Of a stretch of DNA of 64,000 bases, positions 36,301 to 45,648 are shown piece after piece (positions within the stretch are counted from its first letter, which is position 1; each line of letters opens with the position of its first letter). A program made the position numbers and the translations under genes. The stretch covers positions 11,939,041 to 12,003,040 of the forward strand of contig CM055902.1 in NCBI GenBank assembly GCA_029582155.1. Direction: 5' to 3'. The notes under the pieces were generated by a model. It was not told where the DNA came from, did not search any database, and was given only the letters and a program-made list of their open reading frames with translations. Source of the stretch: Panopea generosa (taxonomy: Eukaryota > Mollusca > Bivalvia > Adapedonta > Hiatellidae).

Positions 36301-37656
36301 TTCTAAGCATTGAAAAAAAATGTGGTTCCTATGTTTTAAATGACTGTAAAATCAAAATCAGGCTAAAAAATATAGCTATCTACCTGCACACATTGAAAAA
36401 TACTGGTTCAAAGCACAGTATACACATGGTTTTTAAAGTTCAGCTATGGTTATAAATACACTTTTACTGAACTCTTTATCTCCTAATAGTTTCATTGCTT
36501 TTATCAATCAGTTGTCATTAAGAAACTTGTGTTTTAAAACTAACAAAATAGGATAGAAAAGTATTACTAGTTTATGCAAATGCATGCCTTCCATAATATC
36601 ATATAGAAATTGTATTTTGTTGAATCCTCTATTGTTTTTTTTTTACAAAATTAATGAATATTTAAACTTAATAAGTTAAGATGATAGATACCTTATAACG
36701 CCTTTGTCCACATTGTACTTGACATTAAGTTCGGTCTGTTACAGGTTTTATCTGCTGATGTCGGCGAGGATGCAGAATGTCATGCTGCTAAGTTGTTAGA
36801 AGTTATATTGTTACAGTGTCCAGGATCAGTGGACCAGGTAAATAATCCACAACTCGCATTCATTTAAATCATTATTTTAGATATAACATCCAAGAATAAT
36901 TTTTTCGTTTCATCAAAACTTATGCGCTTTAGATTCAGGAATCCTGCAATTAAAATGACTTTACATTTAAGAAAAAACCTCATTTAACTTGGTGTGTGCT
37001 TTATTATGACATTTAATTTGTTTTTTCCTGTATCATGTGAGTTGGATACTAGTCGCAATGGCTCTCGTTTGTAAATAAAAATTGTCTTTTGCCTGGGATA
37101 AATAACTTGTCCCAATTTATAACATCACATTCAAATTCAATAACTTACTAAATCATATAGAAGTATTATGAATGTTGCTTAGTAAAATCGGGATTGATGC
37201 ATACATGTACATTAGAATTGAGAATATAACTACATGTACATGTAGATCTTGTCACTAATTACTTTTTGCTAAAAATATTAAAAAGAAAATTATTTAATCA
37301 GTGGTGCATTGTATTTCTTTCTAGATAATGAGACCTTTCGTAGAATTAGTGTTGGAAAGATTGACGCGGGAAGTGTTAACATCAGAACTAAGGACTATGT
37401 GTTTACAAGTTGTGATAGCGGCTCTATACTATAATACATCTTTGTTATTCGAGACTTTGAAAACCACTGAGATGCCAAATGTTCAAGGGTCTGTCATGCA
37501 GCAGTTTCTCAAACAGTGGATTCACGATGTGGATTGCTTTCTCGGGTAATTCTAGTGTTTGTGATCAACCCTCTACAACGATAAAGCTTGACATAGAGCT
37601 AAACAAGAATAAGCAGTTCGGCCATTATTAATTAGTACTAGATTCTCATTCAAATT

Positions 37657-37694
<38 letters not shown>

Positions 37695-40600
37695 TGTGGC
37701 AGCATGAAAATTATAGGGCAGGCGGAGATGATAACCTAGCCATTAATTTATTAAAGTATTAGAGTTGTGTTGATACTGTTTTTTAGTTGTGCATCCTTAA
37801 AAACAATTGTTTTCAGTTTTACATTGAATATATAGATTCCTGTTTTTATTGCTGTCTGGTTCAAGATGGGTTTATTTGCCAGCGGTCTTAGATTATCGCT
37901 TGTAAAATAGTGAAAATTTATATATATCATGGAACATCGTTCCCATTATGAATTCAGTCCAAGGCATGGTTGGACATTGTATCTCAATGCTAAGGTCGCA
38001 GGTTCAAGTCCCAGAGTACTCGATCCAAAAATTTTATGTGAGAAAGTTTACCAGTTACATGTGGAAGGACGGCGGTTCTACTCAGATTCATTCTGAGGTC
38101 ATCCTCCACCGATAAAACTGGATATGCCATGTAAAATGTGAAAAATGTTGAAAAATGACTTTAAACCAGATTCAAACCTAATCCAATATCTTTTTATCTG
38201 ACATGAATTTCATTTGCCCCTGCTAGTGTATTATATAAGAAAAACTATAAAGGTAATAGCAAACACTTCATGTATGATCTGTAAAGAATTTACTTGTATT
38301 CATATGTATAAAAGTTATGAAGAGAATTATTGGTGTGTAGAAATTAATGAAGTTAAAAACCATTTGACATACTTTGTTGTTTTAGATTGATATGCACATT
38401 CAGTTTATAATTTCAGGTTACACGATAGAAAAATCAGTATGTTAGGGTTGTGTCATTTGCTACAATTATCTGAGGGTCGTCCGTCAGAGGTGAACGATAT
38501 TGGAGCTCAGATTTTACCTGCTAGTCTTGTACTCTTCCAGGGATTAAAGCGTGCTTATGAATGTAAGATAATTATATTTTATGTATATAGAGATTGGGAC
38601 ATGCAGAAATAAACTGTATGGTTATTAAAACTAGAGTCTTGACATTATTCATAGTAGTCAATTTAATATATAACTATTAACATTAATTCTGTAGATTAAT
38701 TCAGTTGGGCTTTACATGTATGCGACATCATTGATATTGATGTCGCATCTGAATTCTGGGTTCAAAGGTAAGTATTTTGTCAAAGCAATTTCTTCATATT
38801 ATCAACAGGTGGTCAGTTTAGTTACTAAACTACTCCTTTCTGGGATCCTGAAAGGTTAGCCAGTACTCGAGTAACCCATTTTGCAAGTAATTGATATCTT
38901 TCCTACTTGAATCATTGGTGAGATATAATTACGAGATGCAATGTACATGTATATCAATCATGGAGACTCGATTCAGGGATTCGCAGTCACTTCCTCAGAT
39001 TTGTAATTGGATGTGCTACCAGCTACCAACTGAGCAAACCGAGCCTTGCCATTTGTAGGAAGTGCTATTGTTAGTCCAGGTCCTGTGACCAGTGTTATGT
39101 AACTTATTCAGCTTTTGTCACATCTCCATATTTATTAGTACAAAGACCAAATTCTTCAATGTTTTTGGACTGTTGAGATTGTTGACTAGATCAACCAACG
39201 AGCAAATAGCGGTTTGATAAGAATCTGCATTACATGTCACTCAGTCTTTGACAATTGACCTACGCTATTTTAAAATGATAATATAATGTTCCAAAGTTGA
39301 CGATACTTTTAAAACTAGCAATACTGAAATATCAACTGTTCTTTATCTATTTTGCAGCAAGAGCAGAAAATGAGAATTCTGACAGTGATGATGATGATGA
39401 TGATGATGACGATGAATATGTTCAAGGTGTGTAATACAAAATTAAAAATTACATGTAACACTAGCTAAAATAATTTAATGAATATATACCTCTGGTATTG
39501 TCTGTAATTTTGATCTAATTTTGTTCTCTTATGGCATGTTTATAAACTTTTAGCTTGTGCAATGGTGCAGTGTCCATAAGCAGCACTTTCTCTGAACCCA
39601 CCTGGGATTAAAAATATTGTCAATTCCTTGTCTTTATTAAAAGAGAACGGATGTGATTTAATAGGTTTTAATTATAAAATATTAAAATGAAATTTATTTG
39701 CCAAAATTTACAAATAAGGCCATCCTTAAAAAATAAATTGTTTGCCGTGCTCCTACCTACTCGCTAAAAATTGTTGCTACCGCAACTTTTTTATTGACTT
39801 TAATTTTTTTTCATGATTTATGTCAAATTTTCTCTAAAAAGTATGGGTTAGCCAAAGGAGATTCAGAGTTGTTATAATGACTGGGGTTGGGAGGGGCCTC
39901 AAATTATTAAAAATAGAATGTTTTCAAAAATCTTTTTGTAAATGAGGCAGACAGTAACATTTGTTCTTGTTTGGCATTGATTATCTCCATGACTATGGTT
40001 TTGAAGTTTGTACAAATAAAGGGTCTTGTATTTACAAGGCCTTGCAGGATTTTTTATTTTACATACAAATACTTTGAACCCATTTGTGCAAAAGTATTCA
40101 ATTTGAAAACTGAAGCAATATCTAGTCATAGCAAATAAGATTTTGTTCAATTTCCACAAGAGGCAAAGTGGGATGGATCACAAAAGGGTTAAAATTAAAA
40201 AAATTAAAAAATCTGAACAAGAGTCAGTCTGTCAAATTTGTTTAGCTTAATACAAATTATTTCTATGAATGGGGTTAAGTTTTATGTATTGTGTTTAAAT
40301 GTAAGTAAAAATTATTGAATACAATAATTTGTGTGATAATTGAATACAATAATTTGTGTTGCAGATGCTCTGGCCAGTGACGAGGATGAGATAGACGAGG
40401 AAGGACAACAGTATCTGGAAAAATTGGAAAAATCTGTAAGTGATTATTTTATCTATGCTCTGTTTTCATATCTTTGTATTTATTGTTCAGTGGTGAGCTG
40501 ATGATTGAAAATAATAGAAAGTCAGCAAATAATGAAACCGTAATTATTTTGATGAAATGGTAACAAATGTTGCACTTTTGTATAATCTATTTTAAAAAAG

Positions 40601-42744
40601 AAAAAGATGTACATATGGAAATAGGAAACCTGGAATGTGACACAATTGTGTGGAGGCTTCGGTAGGAAATATTATTTGGAACCAATTATGTTTTTAGCTC
40701 ACCTGGACGAATGTCCGGGAGAGCTTTTGCCATGGCGGCGGCGGCGTCTGTAGACACCCAGGTCAAACTTGTGTGTTTATTGGCGGTTAAGTTTTGATGT
40801 TTGCCTCCAATCTCAATCTTTGCATGGGTGGTGAGTTTTATCCCATAGTCTTCTGACAACTCCTGTTATTTTGTTTTTTGTGAAATATTCATTTTTGCAA
40901 TATCATTTATTAGGTTTTATTATTTTCTACTTTAAGTGTAATGATCATTTATTCGTAGGTTGATAATGATGATAGTGATGATGACTCCCTGGACGATGAT
41001 GAGGCTGAGGAAACGGCCCTAGAGAGTTACCAGACCCCTATTGATGAGGAAAACTGTCCTGTAGATGAATATGTCATCTTCAAACAAATACTTAACAGTA
41101 AGCCAGCTTTAGTTATAATATAACTATTATTAAACAACAGCTTTATATAGTAACATCAGAAATCCGTTCATTAATCATGGTTGGCAGTAATTAATGAACA
41201 GCCTTTCTATATTCAAGAATAGGAATTTATTTGAATATTAAGTGTCATTTTTATGCCAATACATGTAGATGATCAGTGTTAACCTTACCACTCTTTCTTG
41301 GTATCTTTGAAGGTTAACGTACCCAAGCACACCCATTTCCACAAGTAACTTATAACTTTTCCTCTTAAATCAGGGGTGAGAGATGAGTGACAGTGAGACA
41401 GAGTGTCATTACAATCATCAGACACTGTGGTGAGGCAGGAATATGAACACTTGGACCCCTGGATTTTTTAATCGGATGTGCTACTGACTGCTTACCGGAC
41501 TATCAAATATAGGAATAGCTGCTGTAGCTGTTTTCTTAATCGTGCTCGCTTGTTATTTATATGTTCATATAATATTCATCCACTTGTTTTATCTAAAACA
41601 TTTTGTTACATAAATTAAATTAAAGTTACCTGACGAATGTCTGCTATATAAGATCAAGTCTTAAGAAAAACTAAATACTGAAAAAATCAGAAAGTGCAAA
41701 TACATGTATAGCCAAAACATTACTTTGTGGCAACTGACAATGCATTAACAAAGCAGAAAAATGCCTTGACAGTTTCTCATCGTCAACTGTTAATGGGAAT
41801 GCCAGTGAACTAAAATTATTTGATTTTGATTAGAAACATTTATAAATTTTACAGTTGCAACTTTTATGCAGCTGTTTATTGTTTGTAATGTCATCTTCAT
41901 ATTTAACTAGATTCTTTACAGCTTACATTTAAATGGATCGGTTATTTGTCACAGTTGCCAGTGTCGCCATTAAAATTTTGCTACACAGATGAGAAACAGG
42001 AAAAGTGCATGATTGTAGATTACGGGCACGGTGGTGTCTCTGTACAGGAAATAGAGTGACGCAGTCCTGTTCAGAGCTGACGTTTTTACTTTTTCAGATC
42101 TACCAACGTCTGATCCAGCATGGTATAGTGTGATTACTAGTCAATTGACAACAGAACAAACCAAACAACTGGAAGAGGTGTTTAAACTGGCAGACCAGAG
42201 AAAGGCTGTCACAGGTATGGCTAATTTTGTTGGTGCTTATGATAATCACTGTTGACAAAAACTGAGAAAATCTTACGAATTCATGTCTTTGAGAATATAA
42301 CCAGTTTCCAATGATGTTGTAGACTTCAAAATATACTGTGAGTGTAGATTTTATAAGTCGTAATAAAAAACATAACTTGTGGCAGGTAGATTTTTGTTAA
42401 ATAAAAATTGTGTTGTTGATCATGATGCTATTTCCACATATATGTATGTACTGATTATGTACAAAAAGACTAATGTCTATCAGTCTTAACTGCCAGGCTT
42501 CCCTTATCAGTCATATTGCATTATTACAGGACAATGAGCACGCGTTGTACTATGTTCTAAAAACATGTTTCAAAATCTGCATGCAATATGTATGTTAAAA
42601 AAAAAAGAAAAAAAGTTGACTGTTGGATATTTGAGAATTGTACATTTTTTTACTTCAGAATCCAAAAAAATAGAGCAGAGCGGTGGTTATAGCTTCTCGC
42701 AGCAAGCTGTACCCTCATCATTCAACTTTGGACAAATAGGTTGA
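18393..42744 (+). CDS. IPO7: Importin-7/8 (karyopherin beta family), complete, 26 coding exons
   Basis: Nuclear import receptor that binds RanGTP and carries cargo through the nuclear pore. Exons: 18393-18476, 19321-19402, 20412-20568, 24085-24243, 24727-24883, 25794-25883, 26439-26533, 27297-27367, 28470-28572, 29177-29322, 29819-30012, 30628-30717, 31893-32058, 32587-32747, 33725-33847, 34550-34616, 35221-35346, 35923-36020, 36745-36837, 37325-37545, 38417-38562, 39358-39426, 40365-40435, 40959-41097, 42098-42214, 42659-42744. They sum to 3111 nt (1036 codons plus TGA); all introns are GT-AG and every phase matches. The family is about 1038 residues. Hallmarks: [108 protein letters not shown], an acidic stretch, and the C-terminus [10 protein letters not shown]. 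Vertebrates have IPO7 and IPO8; this gene could be their single co-orthologue. Confidence 0.96.
19678..19910. mobile_element. Foldback MITE M1, copy in importin intron 2
   Basis: The left end (TGCCATTCTTAAAAAAATG, TTTGCTGTGCTCC) and right end (TTTTTTAAGGACGGCC) are inverse-complementary in the manner of the clearest copy at 28095-28338. The inside is A/T homopolymer-rich with GTAGCTGCAATTTT. Confidence 0.6.
20188..20347. mobile_element. MITE M2, copy in importin intron 2
   Basis: AATTAATTGCTAGATTATCA at the left and TGATAATCTAGCAATTAATT at the right are exact inverse complements over about 20 bp. The body is about 120 bp, AT-rich and non-coding. A decayed copy with the same right end (GATGATAACCTAGCCATTAA) lies at 37628-37745. 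Confidence 0.72.
20885..21050 (+). repeat. Detached unit of the ~455-bp intron 3 array
   Basis: It carries CCTGATCATAACTATCCATC, CAAGTTTGTTATGGACTTTA and AGCTTTTCTAGTTGTGT in the same order as the three tandem units at 22899-24000, but lies about 1.8 kb upstream of them. The DNA between contains the hAT remnant. Confidence 0.7.
21284..21814 (-). pseudogene. hAT-transposon-derived protein N-terminal fragment (BED-like finger decayed)
   Basis: This minus-strand frame of 176 codons lies in importin intron 3. The likely original start is the Met at 21757 or 21742 ([10 protein letters not shown]); the hydrophobic residues before it look like read-through. [16 protein letters not shown], then [27 protein letters not shown] and [13 protein letters not shown] follow the pattern of the hAT-like family that includes C17orf113/ZNF862-type proteins: a BED-like finger, then the start of the RNase H-like part. 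The usual C-x2-C reads Y-x2-C, and the first His of H-x4-5-H reads Arg, so zinc binding is lost. The frame stops right after the conserved FVAK motif, so no catalytic domain remains. Non-functional relic. Confidence 0.65.
22899..24000 (+). repeat. ~455-bp segmental tandem array, three units
   Basis: TATTGGCATTAGTACCCACT recurs at 22899, 23359 and 23814 (steps of 460 and 455 bp). Each is followed by AGTGTATAGATAATTCTTAT, the CATAACTATCCATCTCAA block and CTTTTGTGTAGTC. The units are nearly alike, so the duplications are recent. The array ends about 80 bp before importin exon 4. It carries no coding. Confidence 0.85.
24300..24427 (-). mobile_element. MITE M5, partial inverted copy (importin intron 4)
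   Basis: The complement reads ACAGTTGAACCCAACTTAAG...GCTTAATACAGGTTAA, matching the left half of 4505-4685. Confidence 0.55.
24954..25195 (+). mobile_element. SINE family B, degenerate plus-strand copy (intron 5)
   Basis: The tRNA-like head (TGGCTCACTCGGTAATGTGT, GGGGTTGTGTGGTTGAATT) is followed by GTGATGATTGATCATAAACT, and it ends TTTTCTGACCCTCGTTAAAT. The head and body order is that of the complement of 31167-31448. Confidence 0.55.
25306..25465 (+). repeat. Interspersed repeat fragment (GTGAGCTATTGTGATCGC type)
   Basis: GTGAGCTATTGTGATCGCTT starts a stretch that includes AAAACCACTCAATAGATTTT and ends TCATAACTCTTTTCAACAAC. Its start resembles the foldback end at 10806-10838. Non-coding; class unknown. 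Confidence 0.4.
26290..26385 (+). mobile_element. MITE M5, right-half copy (intron 6)
   Basis: TACAGTAAACCCATAGAAAT, TATGGTTGCTTAAGACAAG and CTTACACATGTTTGACTGT match the right part of 4505-4685. Confidence 0.55.
28095..28338. mobile_element. Foldback MITE M1, best copy (importin intron 8)
   Basis: The ends GGCCATCCTTAAAAAA...TGTTTGCCGTGCTCC and GGAGCACAGCAAACA...TTTTTAAGGATGGCC form an imperfect inverted repeat of about 45 bp; the next 10-15 bp (CTACCTACT near each end) stay related. The roughly 150-bp centre is A/T homopolymer-rich. It is non-coding and fits a non-autonomous DNA transposon. Relatives at 19678, 30233, 36219 and 39718 all lie in importin introns. Confidence 0.75.
28796..29060 (+). 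repeat. Interspersed repeat (AGCTCGCTGGGACAAAGTCC type) in intron 9
   Basis: It begins TTAGCTCGCTGGGACAAAGT and has GAGAGCTATTGCCATG and GTCGTCTGTAGACACCCAG. The same layout (AGCTCACCTGGACGAATGTC, GAGAGCTTTTGCCATGG, GTCTGTAGACACCCAGG) recurs at 40695-40800. Non-coding. Confidence 0.6.
29446..29715 (+). mobile_element. SINE family A, degenerate copy (intron 10)
   Basis: The head is CAGTGGTCTATTAGTAGAG with a good B box (GGTTCGATCCC). The body AGAAGCTTGAAGCGCAGTAT and the end CCAATAACCATACAATACT are worn, with deletions relative to 6871-7186. Confidence 0.6.
30233..30465. mobile_element. Foldback MITE M1, degenerate copy (intron 11)
   Basis: GGCCATTCTTAAATTGTTTG and CTTGCTGTGCTCTG lie at the left; GGTAGCTGCAATTTGAGTCG and AAACAAACATATTTTTTG lie at the right. 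Confidence 0.55.
31167..31448 (-). mobile_element. tRNA-headed SINE, family B, full copy (intron 12)
   Basis: The minus strand starts with GCCTGATTAGCTCAGTCGGT and a B-box-like GAGTTTGAATCCCC. The body is GATTGATATACGACATTGTG and TGATTCAAGTGGGAAAG. The 3' part is GTTAGCCCTCGATGTCATAA and ATGACGCTAAATATTCAATC. It is the best reference copy with 53271-53547. Confidence 0.75.
32226..32335 (+). mobile_element. SINE family D, body fragment (intron 13)
   Basis: GAGGCCAGTGGTTCTACTCA and TCCTCCACCAATAAAACTGG match the body at 38070-38125. The head is missing. Confidence 0.55.
32818..33004 (-). mobile_element. SINE family E, copy 2 (intron 14)
   Basis: The complement gives a tRNA-like head (TGGTTGTCCAGTGGTAAAGC, GTGGGTTCGATCC), CCTTGAGCAAGACAC, CAGTACTGATTCTACCCAGG and TTGTCTAAGCTGTAAGAAC. 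It is the better-preserved copy of the repeat at 15225-15425. Confidence 0.62.
33353..33600 (+). mobile_element. Composite SINE: family C 5' part followed by family A 3' end (intron 14)
   Basis: From 33353 to about 33535 the sequence follows family C (TAGCTCATGGATGTCATAAG, AACAATTTGAGTTATGCGAT, TTTGTTGTTTTTGTACATG). From about 33541 it switches to the family A 3' end (TTTCAAGTAGACACTGTTGT, GATATGACTGAAAATTAAC, AACACCAAACAACAAATC). It may be a template-switch chimera or two abutting truncated copies. Confidence 0.55.
34714..35019 (+). mobile_element. tRNA-derived SINE, family A, copy 4 (intron 16)
   Basis: The head GCAGTGGCCTAGTGGTAAGC with B box GGATTCGATC, the body AAGCTTCCTCGCTTGGCGCT and the tail AACACACAGCAACAAC make a full-length but diverged copy. 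It holds a 131-codon chance open frame running from the preceding exon. Confidence 0.72.
36219..36434. mobile_element. Foldback MITE M1, degenerate copy (intron 18)
   Basis: GGCCGTTCATAAAAAATTGG and TGCTGTGCTCCTACCTACTC lie at the left; GAAAAATACTGGTTCAAAGC and GTTTTTAAAGTTCAGC lie at the right. Confidence 0.55.
37628..37745. mobile_element. MITE M2, decayed copy with a long poly(A) run (intron 20)
   Basis: The left end TTAATTAGTACTAGATTCTCA and right end GATGATAACCTAGCCATTAATT correspond to 20188-20347. The middle holds T9 followed by an A run of about 36 bases (37655-37690). Confidence 0.55.
37950..38172 (+). mobile_element. tRNA-headed SINE, family D, copy 2 (intron 20)
   Basis: B-box-like GGTTCAAGTCCC is followed by GAGAAAGTTTACCAGTTAC, GGAAGGACGGCGGTTCTACT, TTCATTCTGAGGTCATCC and ACTTTAAACCAGATTC. 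It is colinear with the complement of 14712-14968. Confidence 0.7.
38806..39053 (-). mobile_element. SINE family B, degenerate copy (intron 21)
   Basis: GATCCTGAAAGGTTAGCCAG, TTTCCTACTTGAATCATTGG, TATATCAATCATGGAGACTC and ACCAACTGAGCAAACCGAGC follow family B order on the minus strand. Confidence 0.6.
39718..39855. mobile_element. Foldback MITE M1, left half only (intron 22)
   Basis: GGCCATCCTTAAAAAATAAA, TTGTTTGCCGTGCTCCTACC and a GTTGCTACCGCAACTTTTTT hairpin match the left half of 28095-28338. The right inverted end is absent. Confidence 0.6.
40695..40800 (+). repeat. Interspersed repeat (AGCTCACCTGGACGAATGTC type), intron 23
   Basis: It shares its opening and the CCATGG...GTCTGTAGACACCCAGG block with 28796-29060. 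It is short and non-coding. Confidence 0.55.
41226..41510 (-). mobile_element. SINE family B, degenerate copy (intron 24)
   Basis: TTTGAATATTAAGTGTCATT, CTTTGAAGGTTAACGTACCC, AATCAGGGGTGAGAGATGAG and ACCCCTGGATTTTTTAATCG follow the family B order on the minus strand. Confidence 0.62.
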
Positions 42745-42886
42745 TGTTGGTAGTCGCATATAGAAGACCAGTGTTGGGATCTTGATGGCCTGTAGAAATG
42801 TTCACCACTTCTCTCTTCACAGTTGGAATGAATATGTGTGGTTGTTATTCCTGCCTCTAGCAACTATGATTTCTCTATTTATTTGA

Positions 42887-42892
42887 AATAAA
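42887..42892 (+). terminator. Proximal polyadenylation signal AATAAA
   Basis: It lies 143 nt after the importin-7/8 stop, within TTGAAATAAAACTTTTGTGA, and is followed by a G/T-rich stretch. It would give a short-UTR mRNA. Confidence 0.5.
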
Positions 42893-43500
42893 ACTTTTGT
42901 GAGGCATTGTAGAGTTTTAAACAAAAATAGCTGCAGATTGTAGATTGATCGTAGAGGCTACATTCAGATTTTGGTGGATTTTGTGAAATAGTAGAATACA
43001 TAAGTGTATGTATAACAGAGATATAGTGCAATACTGGGGTGAAACGTATAATGTGTGTGTCACTGTGTGTGCTGGTATGATTATCTATGCTGCCTTGTGA
43101 TGAGAAGAAATCTGACTTCACCCATTTGTAAGATTACGTTGAGATCCCTTGTTACAGGTATTGTGTGGTACAAACAGACACCTTTTTTTTATTAAATATA
43201 ATTGACATTAGAAGTGATTCTGAGCTTTAAAAGCTTTGAATTCATCAGTCCTTTGCATTAACCGAATTCCAAATTCTGAACACATTGTTGTATTTGATAT
43301 ATAATCAATATTTGGAATATGCATATTCTTCATTATGTGTTGATTACTGTCGGGGCAAAGACCTTACCTCATGCCTTGTCCTAATATTCTAAGCATGATT
43401 TGGTTTTGTGTGGCCTGTAATAAGCATGTAAACTGAAATATACCCTTAACGCTTTACTCCATAGATACATGTTTTCCCGCACCAATCACAGAAGGCCTTT

Positions 43501-43567
43501 GAAAACAGTGCAGGAAGAGTTCAGATTACTAGTAAAGAGCAATCTGAACACTTCCTGCACTGTTTTC
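43501..43567. other. Near-perfect 27-bp stem-loop in the putative importin 3' UTR
   Basis: The left arm at 43501-43527 (GAAAACAGTGCAGGAAGAGT...) pairs with the right arm at 43541-43567 (AATCTGAACACTTCCTGCAC...) with one mismatch in 27, around a 13-nt loop (ACTAGTAAAGAGC). Pairing does not continue outside. It could be a transcript structure, a small-RNA precursor or a foldback relic; no target-site duplication is clear. Confidence 0.75.
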
Positions 43568-45149
43568 CACTCTGTCAGTTAATATAAACATAATTAACCC
43601 AATAATTCAAAAGCCTTCTATGTAAGAGATGTCCAAGGCTTCTATATTAGAGGTGTCAAAAGGTGTCTATATGAAGTAAAGGGTTAACTGAAATGTTTTA
43701 GAGAAATTAAAATGTTCTTTTAAAACATTTTTATGTTCCCAGCAACCATAGAATGGTGATGCAGTATGAGGCATTAATCCTGTCCAATCCATTGCGTGTA
43801 CATCAAATTGGTTTATCAAATATAGGTGATGTTGAATACTTGTATAAATATTGAGGTGTTTTCGACTTTATTTTTGGTAAAGATTGGTTTCTGATTTATA
43901 ATGTCTGTAAGGGTTGATGTATGTAATTGATATTTGATTTGAAGCTGCTTAGTTGTATGATACAAGGCAAGTTCAATATTTGTCAATGTAACTCAAAGTT
44001 TACAGGAGCCTCTTTCGACTTAAATTTTACTATTAAAAAGCTTAAGAAACGTAGTGTGGGTATTCATGTCCTAAGGACATATTTCTAAATCTTGAATATT
44101 TCCAGTTTCTTTACATGCTGATGCAGTAATTGTGATTTGGAATTTTTGTTGTTTTGCGTGAATTATTAACATTCCTATATCTTTCTGTTGAGTTGCACTG
44201 CTTCAGGAATAGTATAGAATTACGGTTTTCATTTTGTACAAAGTTGGTGATGACTGATGAAAAGTTTTCACGAAATGATAATATTTCGAGCCTTATTTCA
44301 TCACGTTGATCGTCAGTCGTGTAATTTTACAGTAATACTTTTTATTGGGGTGGTAATTTAGTGGATAGAGTGTTGGTCACTCACGCTATCTGTTTGGATT
44401 CAATCTCCTGCTTGACCAGCTGCCTGTTTAGCCCCAGAAACCGATTCAAGATCAATTTATATAAGCTGTTTTCTTCAATATCAAGCTAAAATAGATTAAT
44501 ATAAACTTAGCAAGTATGTAATTTTCAAATATTTTGAAACTGATTTGTGATTTTGTGCAATAGATTTTTAAAAAAATGATAAAAAAAAGTTTTCATTTCT
44601 GCTTTAATTGGGATATATTTTATGATTAATATTTATTTTGATCTTGCTCAACATAAATGGACAATTCATCAACATGCATGCTTGTACATAATTCTAGTGG
44701 TGGCCTGTTGATCCATTGTAACCAATCCCAATTATACATTGTGCATGCAGATTGAACAATTTGGATTAATCTATTTTCACAATTCATGCATGTAACAAAT
44801 TCCAGAAATTCATACTTGGAGTAATTTGACCCCAACATGGTTTCTCTTGGTTCCTGCTTATTTTTCTATTGTTAAAAATTTGGTTAGATAGCTTTGTACA
44901 ATGGACACATTTAATAGCAGGCACAGTAAGAAATAAATGCTTTAATAATTTTAAACAGTCTTGATACAATTTTGAATGAACTATCTAGATTTAATATTGA
45001 GCTACCATAGCTTCAGTAGGTTGCGATTAGTAATTTTTTTTCTTCATAAACTAAAATGGTGTGATGGTGTGAATCCTTTATATATATTATTATATATATT
45101 TTGTTTCTGTTTTTTGAGTAAATAGTGCTTTTAAGTACCAGATCCTTGT

Positions 45150-45648
45150 TCCATTAAACATCTCAACTTAAGATTTTCCTCAACTCTAAAATATCCATTT
45201 CTTCTCAATGACTACTCGAAATACATTTAATAAAAACAACAAAACAATTGATATTGGAACAAATCTGTGCTAATCAGCTCAGGTTAATATACAGTATGAT
45301 CAATGTAATGAAAGTTCTAGTGTTTCAAAAATTAGATTTGAAGAAAATCTCAAGTTGAGATGTTTAGTAAAACTGGGATTTGGCCCCTAAGTTTCTCTAT
45401 CTCAACTCGAGATTTTCCTCAACTCGAATTATTTGCATTGGTAATGGTGCCGGCTATCCTTTACCAATGACTGCGTCTGTTAACCCTTGAAGACATATTT
45501 AATAGATATTCAAATAAATGACTAAAGATGTGTTATGTCTTCAATTCTCTGTGATCACGTAATGTGTAATGAGTCTCAAGTAATCATTTAGAGAAATTAA
45601 GAATTTTGAATTGAGGAAAATATCAGTGTGAGATGTTTAGTGAAACCG
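45150..45648. mobile_element. Two adjacent M3 MITEs
   Basis: The first runs from TCCATTAAACATCTCAACTT (45150) to AAGTTGAGATGTTTAGTAAA (about 45376). The second runs from GTTTCTCTATCTCAACTCGA (45391) to GTGAGATGTTTAGTGAAAC (45648). Each has TIRs like 1932-2152, and they are separated by about 15 bp (TGGGATTTGGCCCCTAA). TTTTCCTCAACTC follows the left TIR in both. Confidence 0.65.

Larger units (their letters stand above)
39358..41097 (+). other. IPO7: Importin-7/8 exons 22-24: acidic insert with a coding (GAT)n run
   Basis: Residues about 877-970 hold three acidic clusters: NSDS followed by nine Asp, [20 protein letters not shown], and [19 protein letters not shown]. Family members have such an acidic region near the C-terminus, involved in binding basic cargo. 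The nine-Asp run is coded by seven GAT, one GAC and one GAT, a short coding microsatellite likely to vary in length. [11 protein letters not shown] resumes the conserved C-terminal part. Confidence 0.88.
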
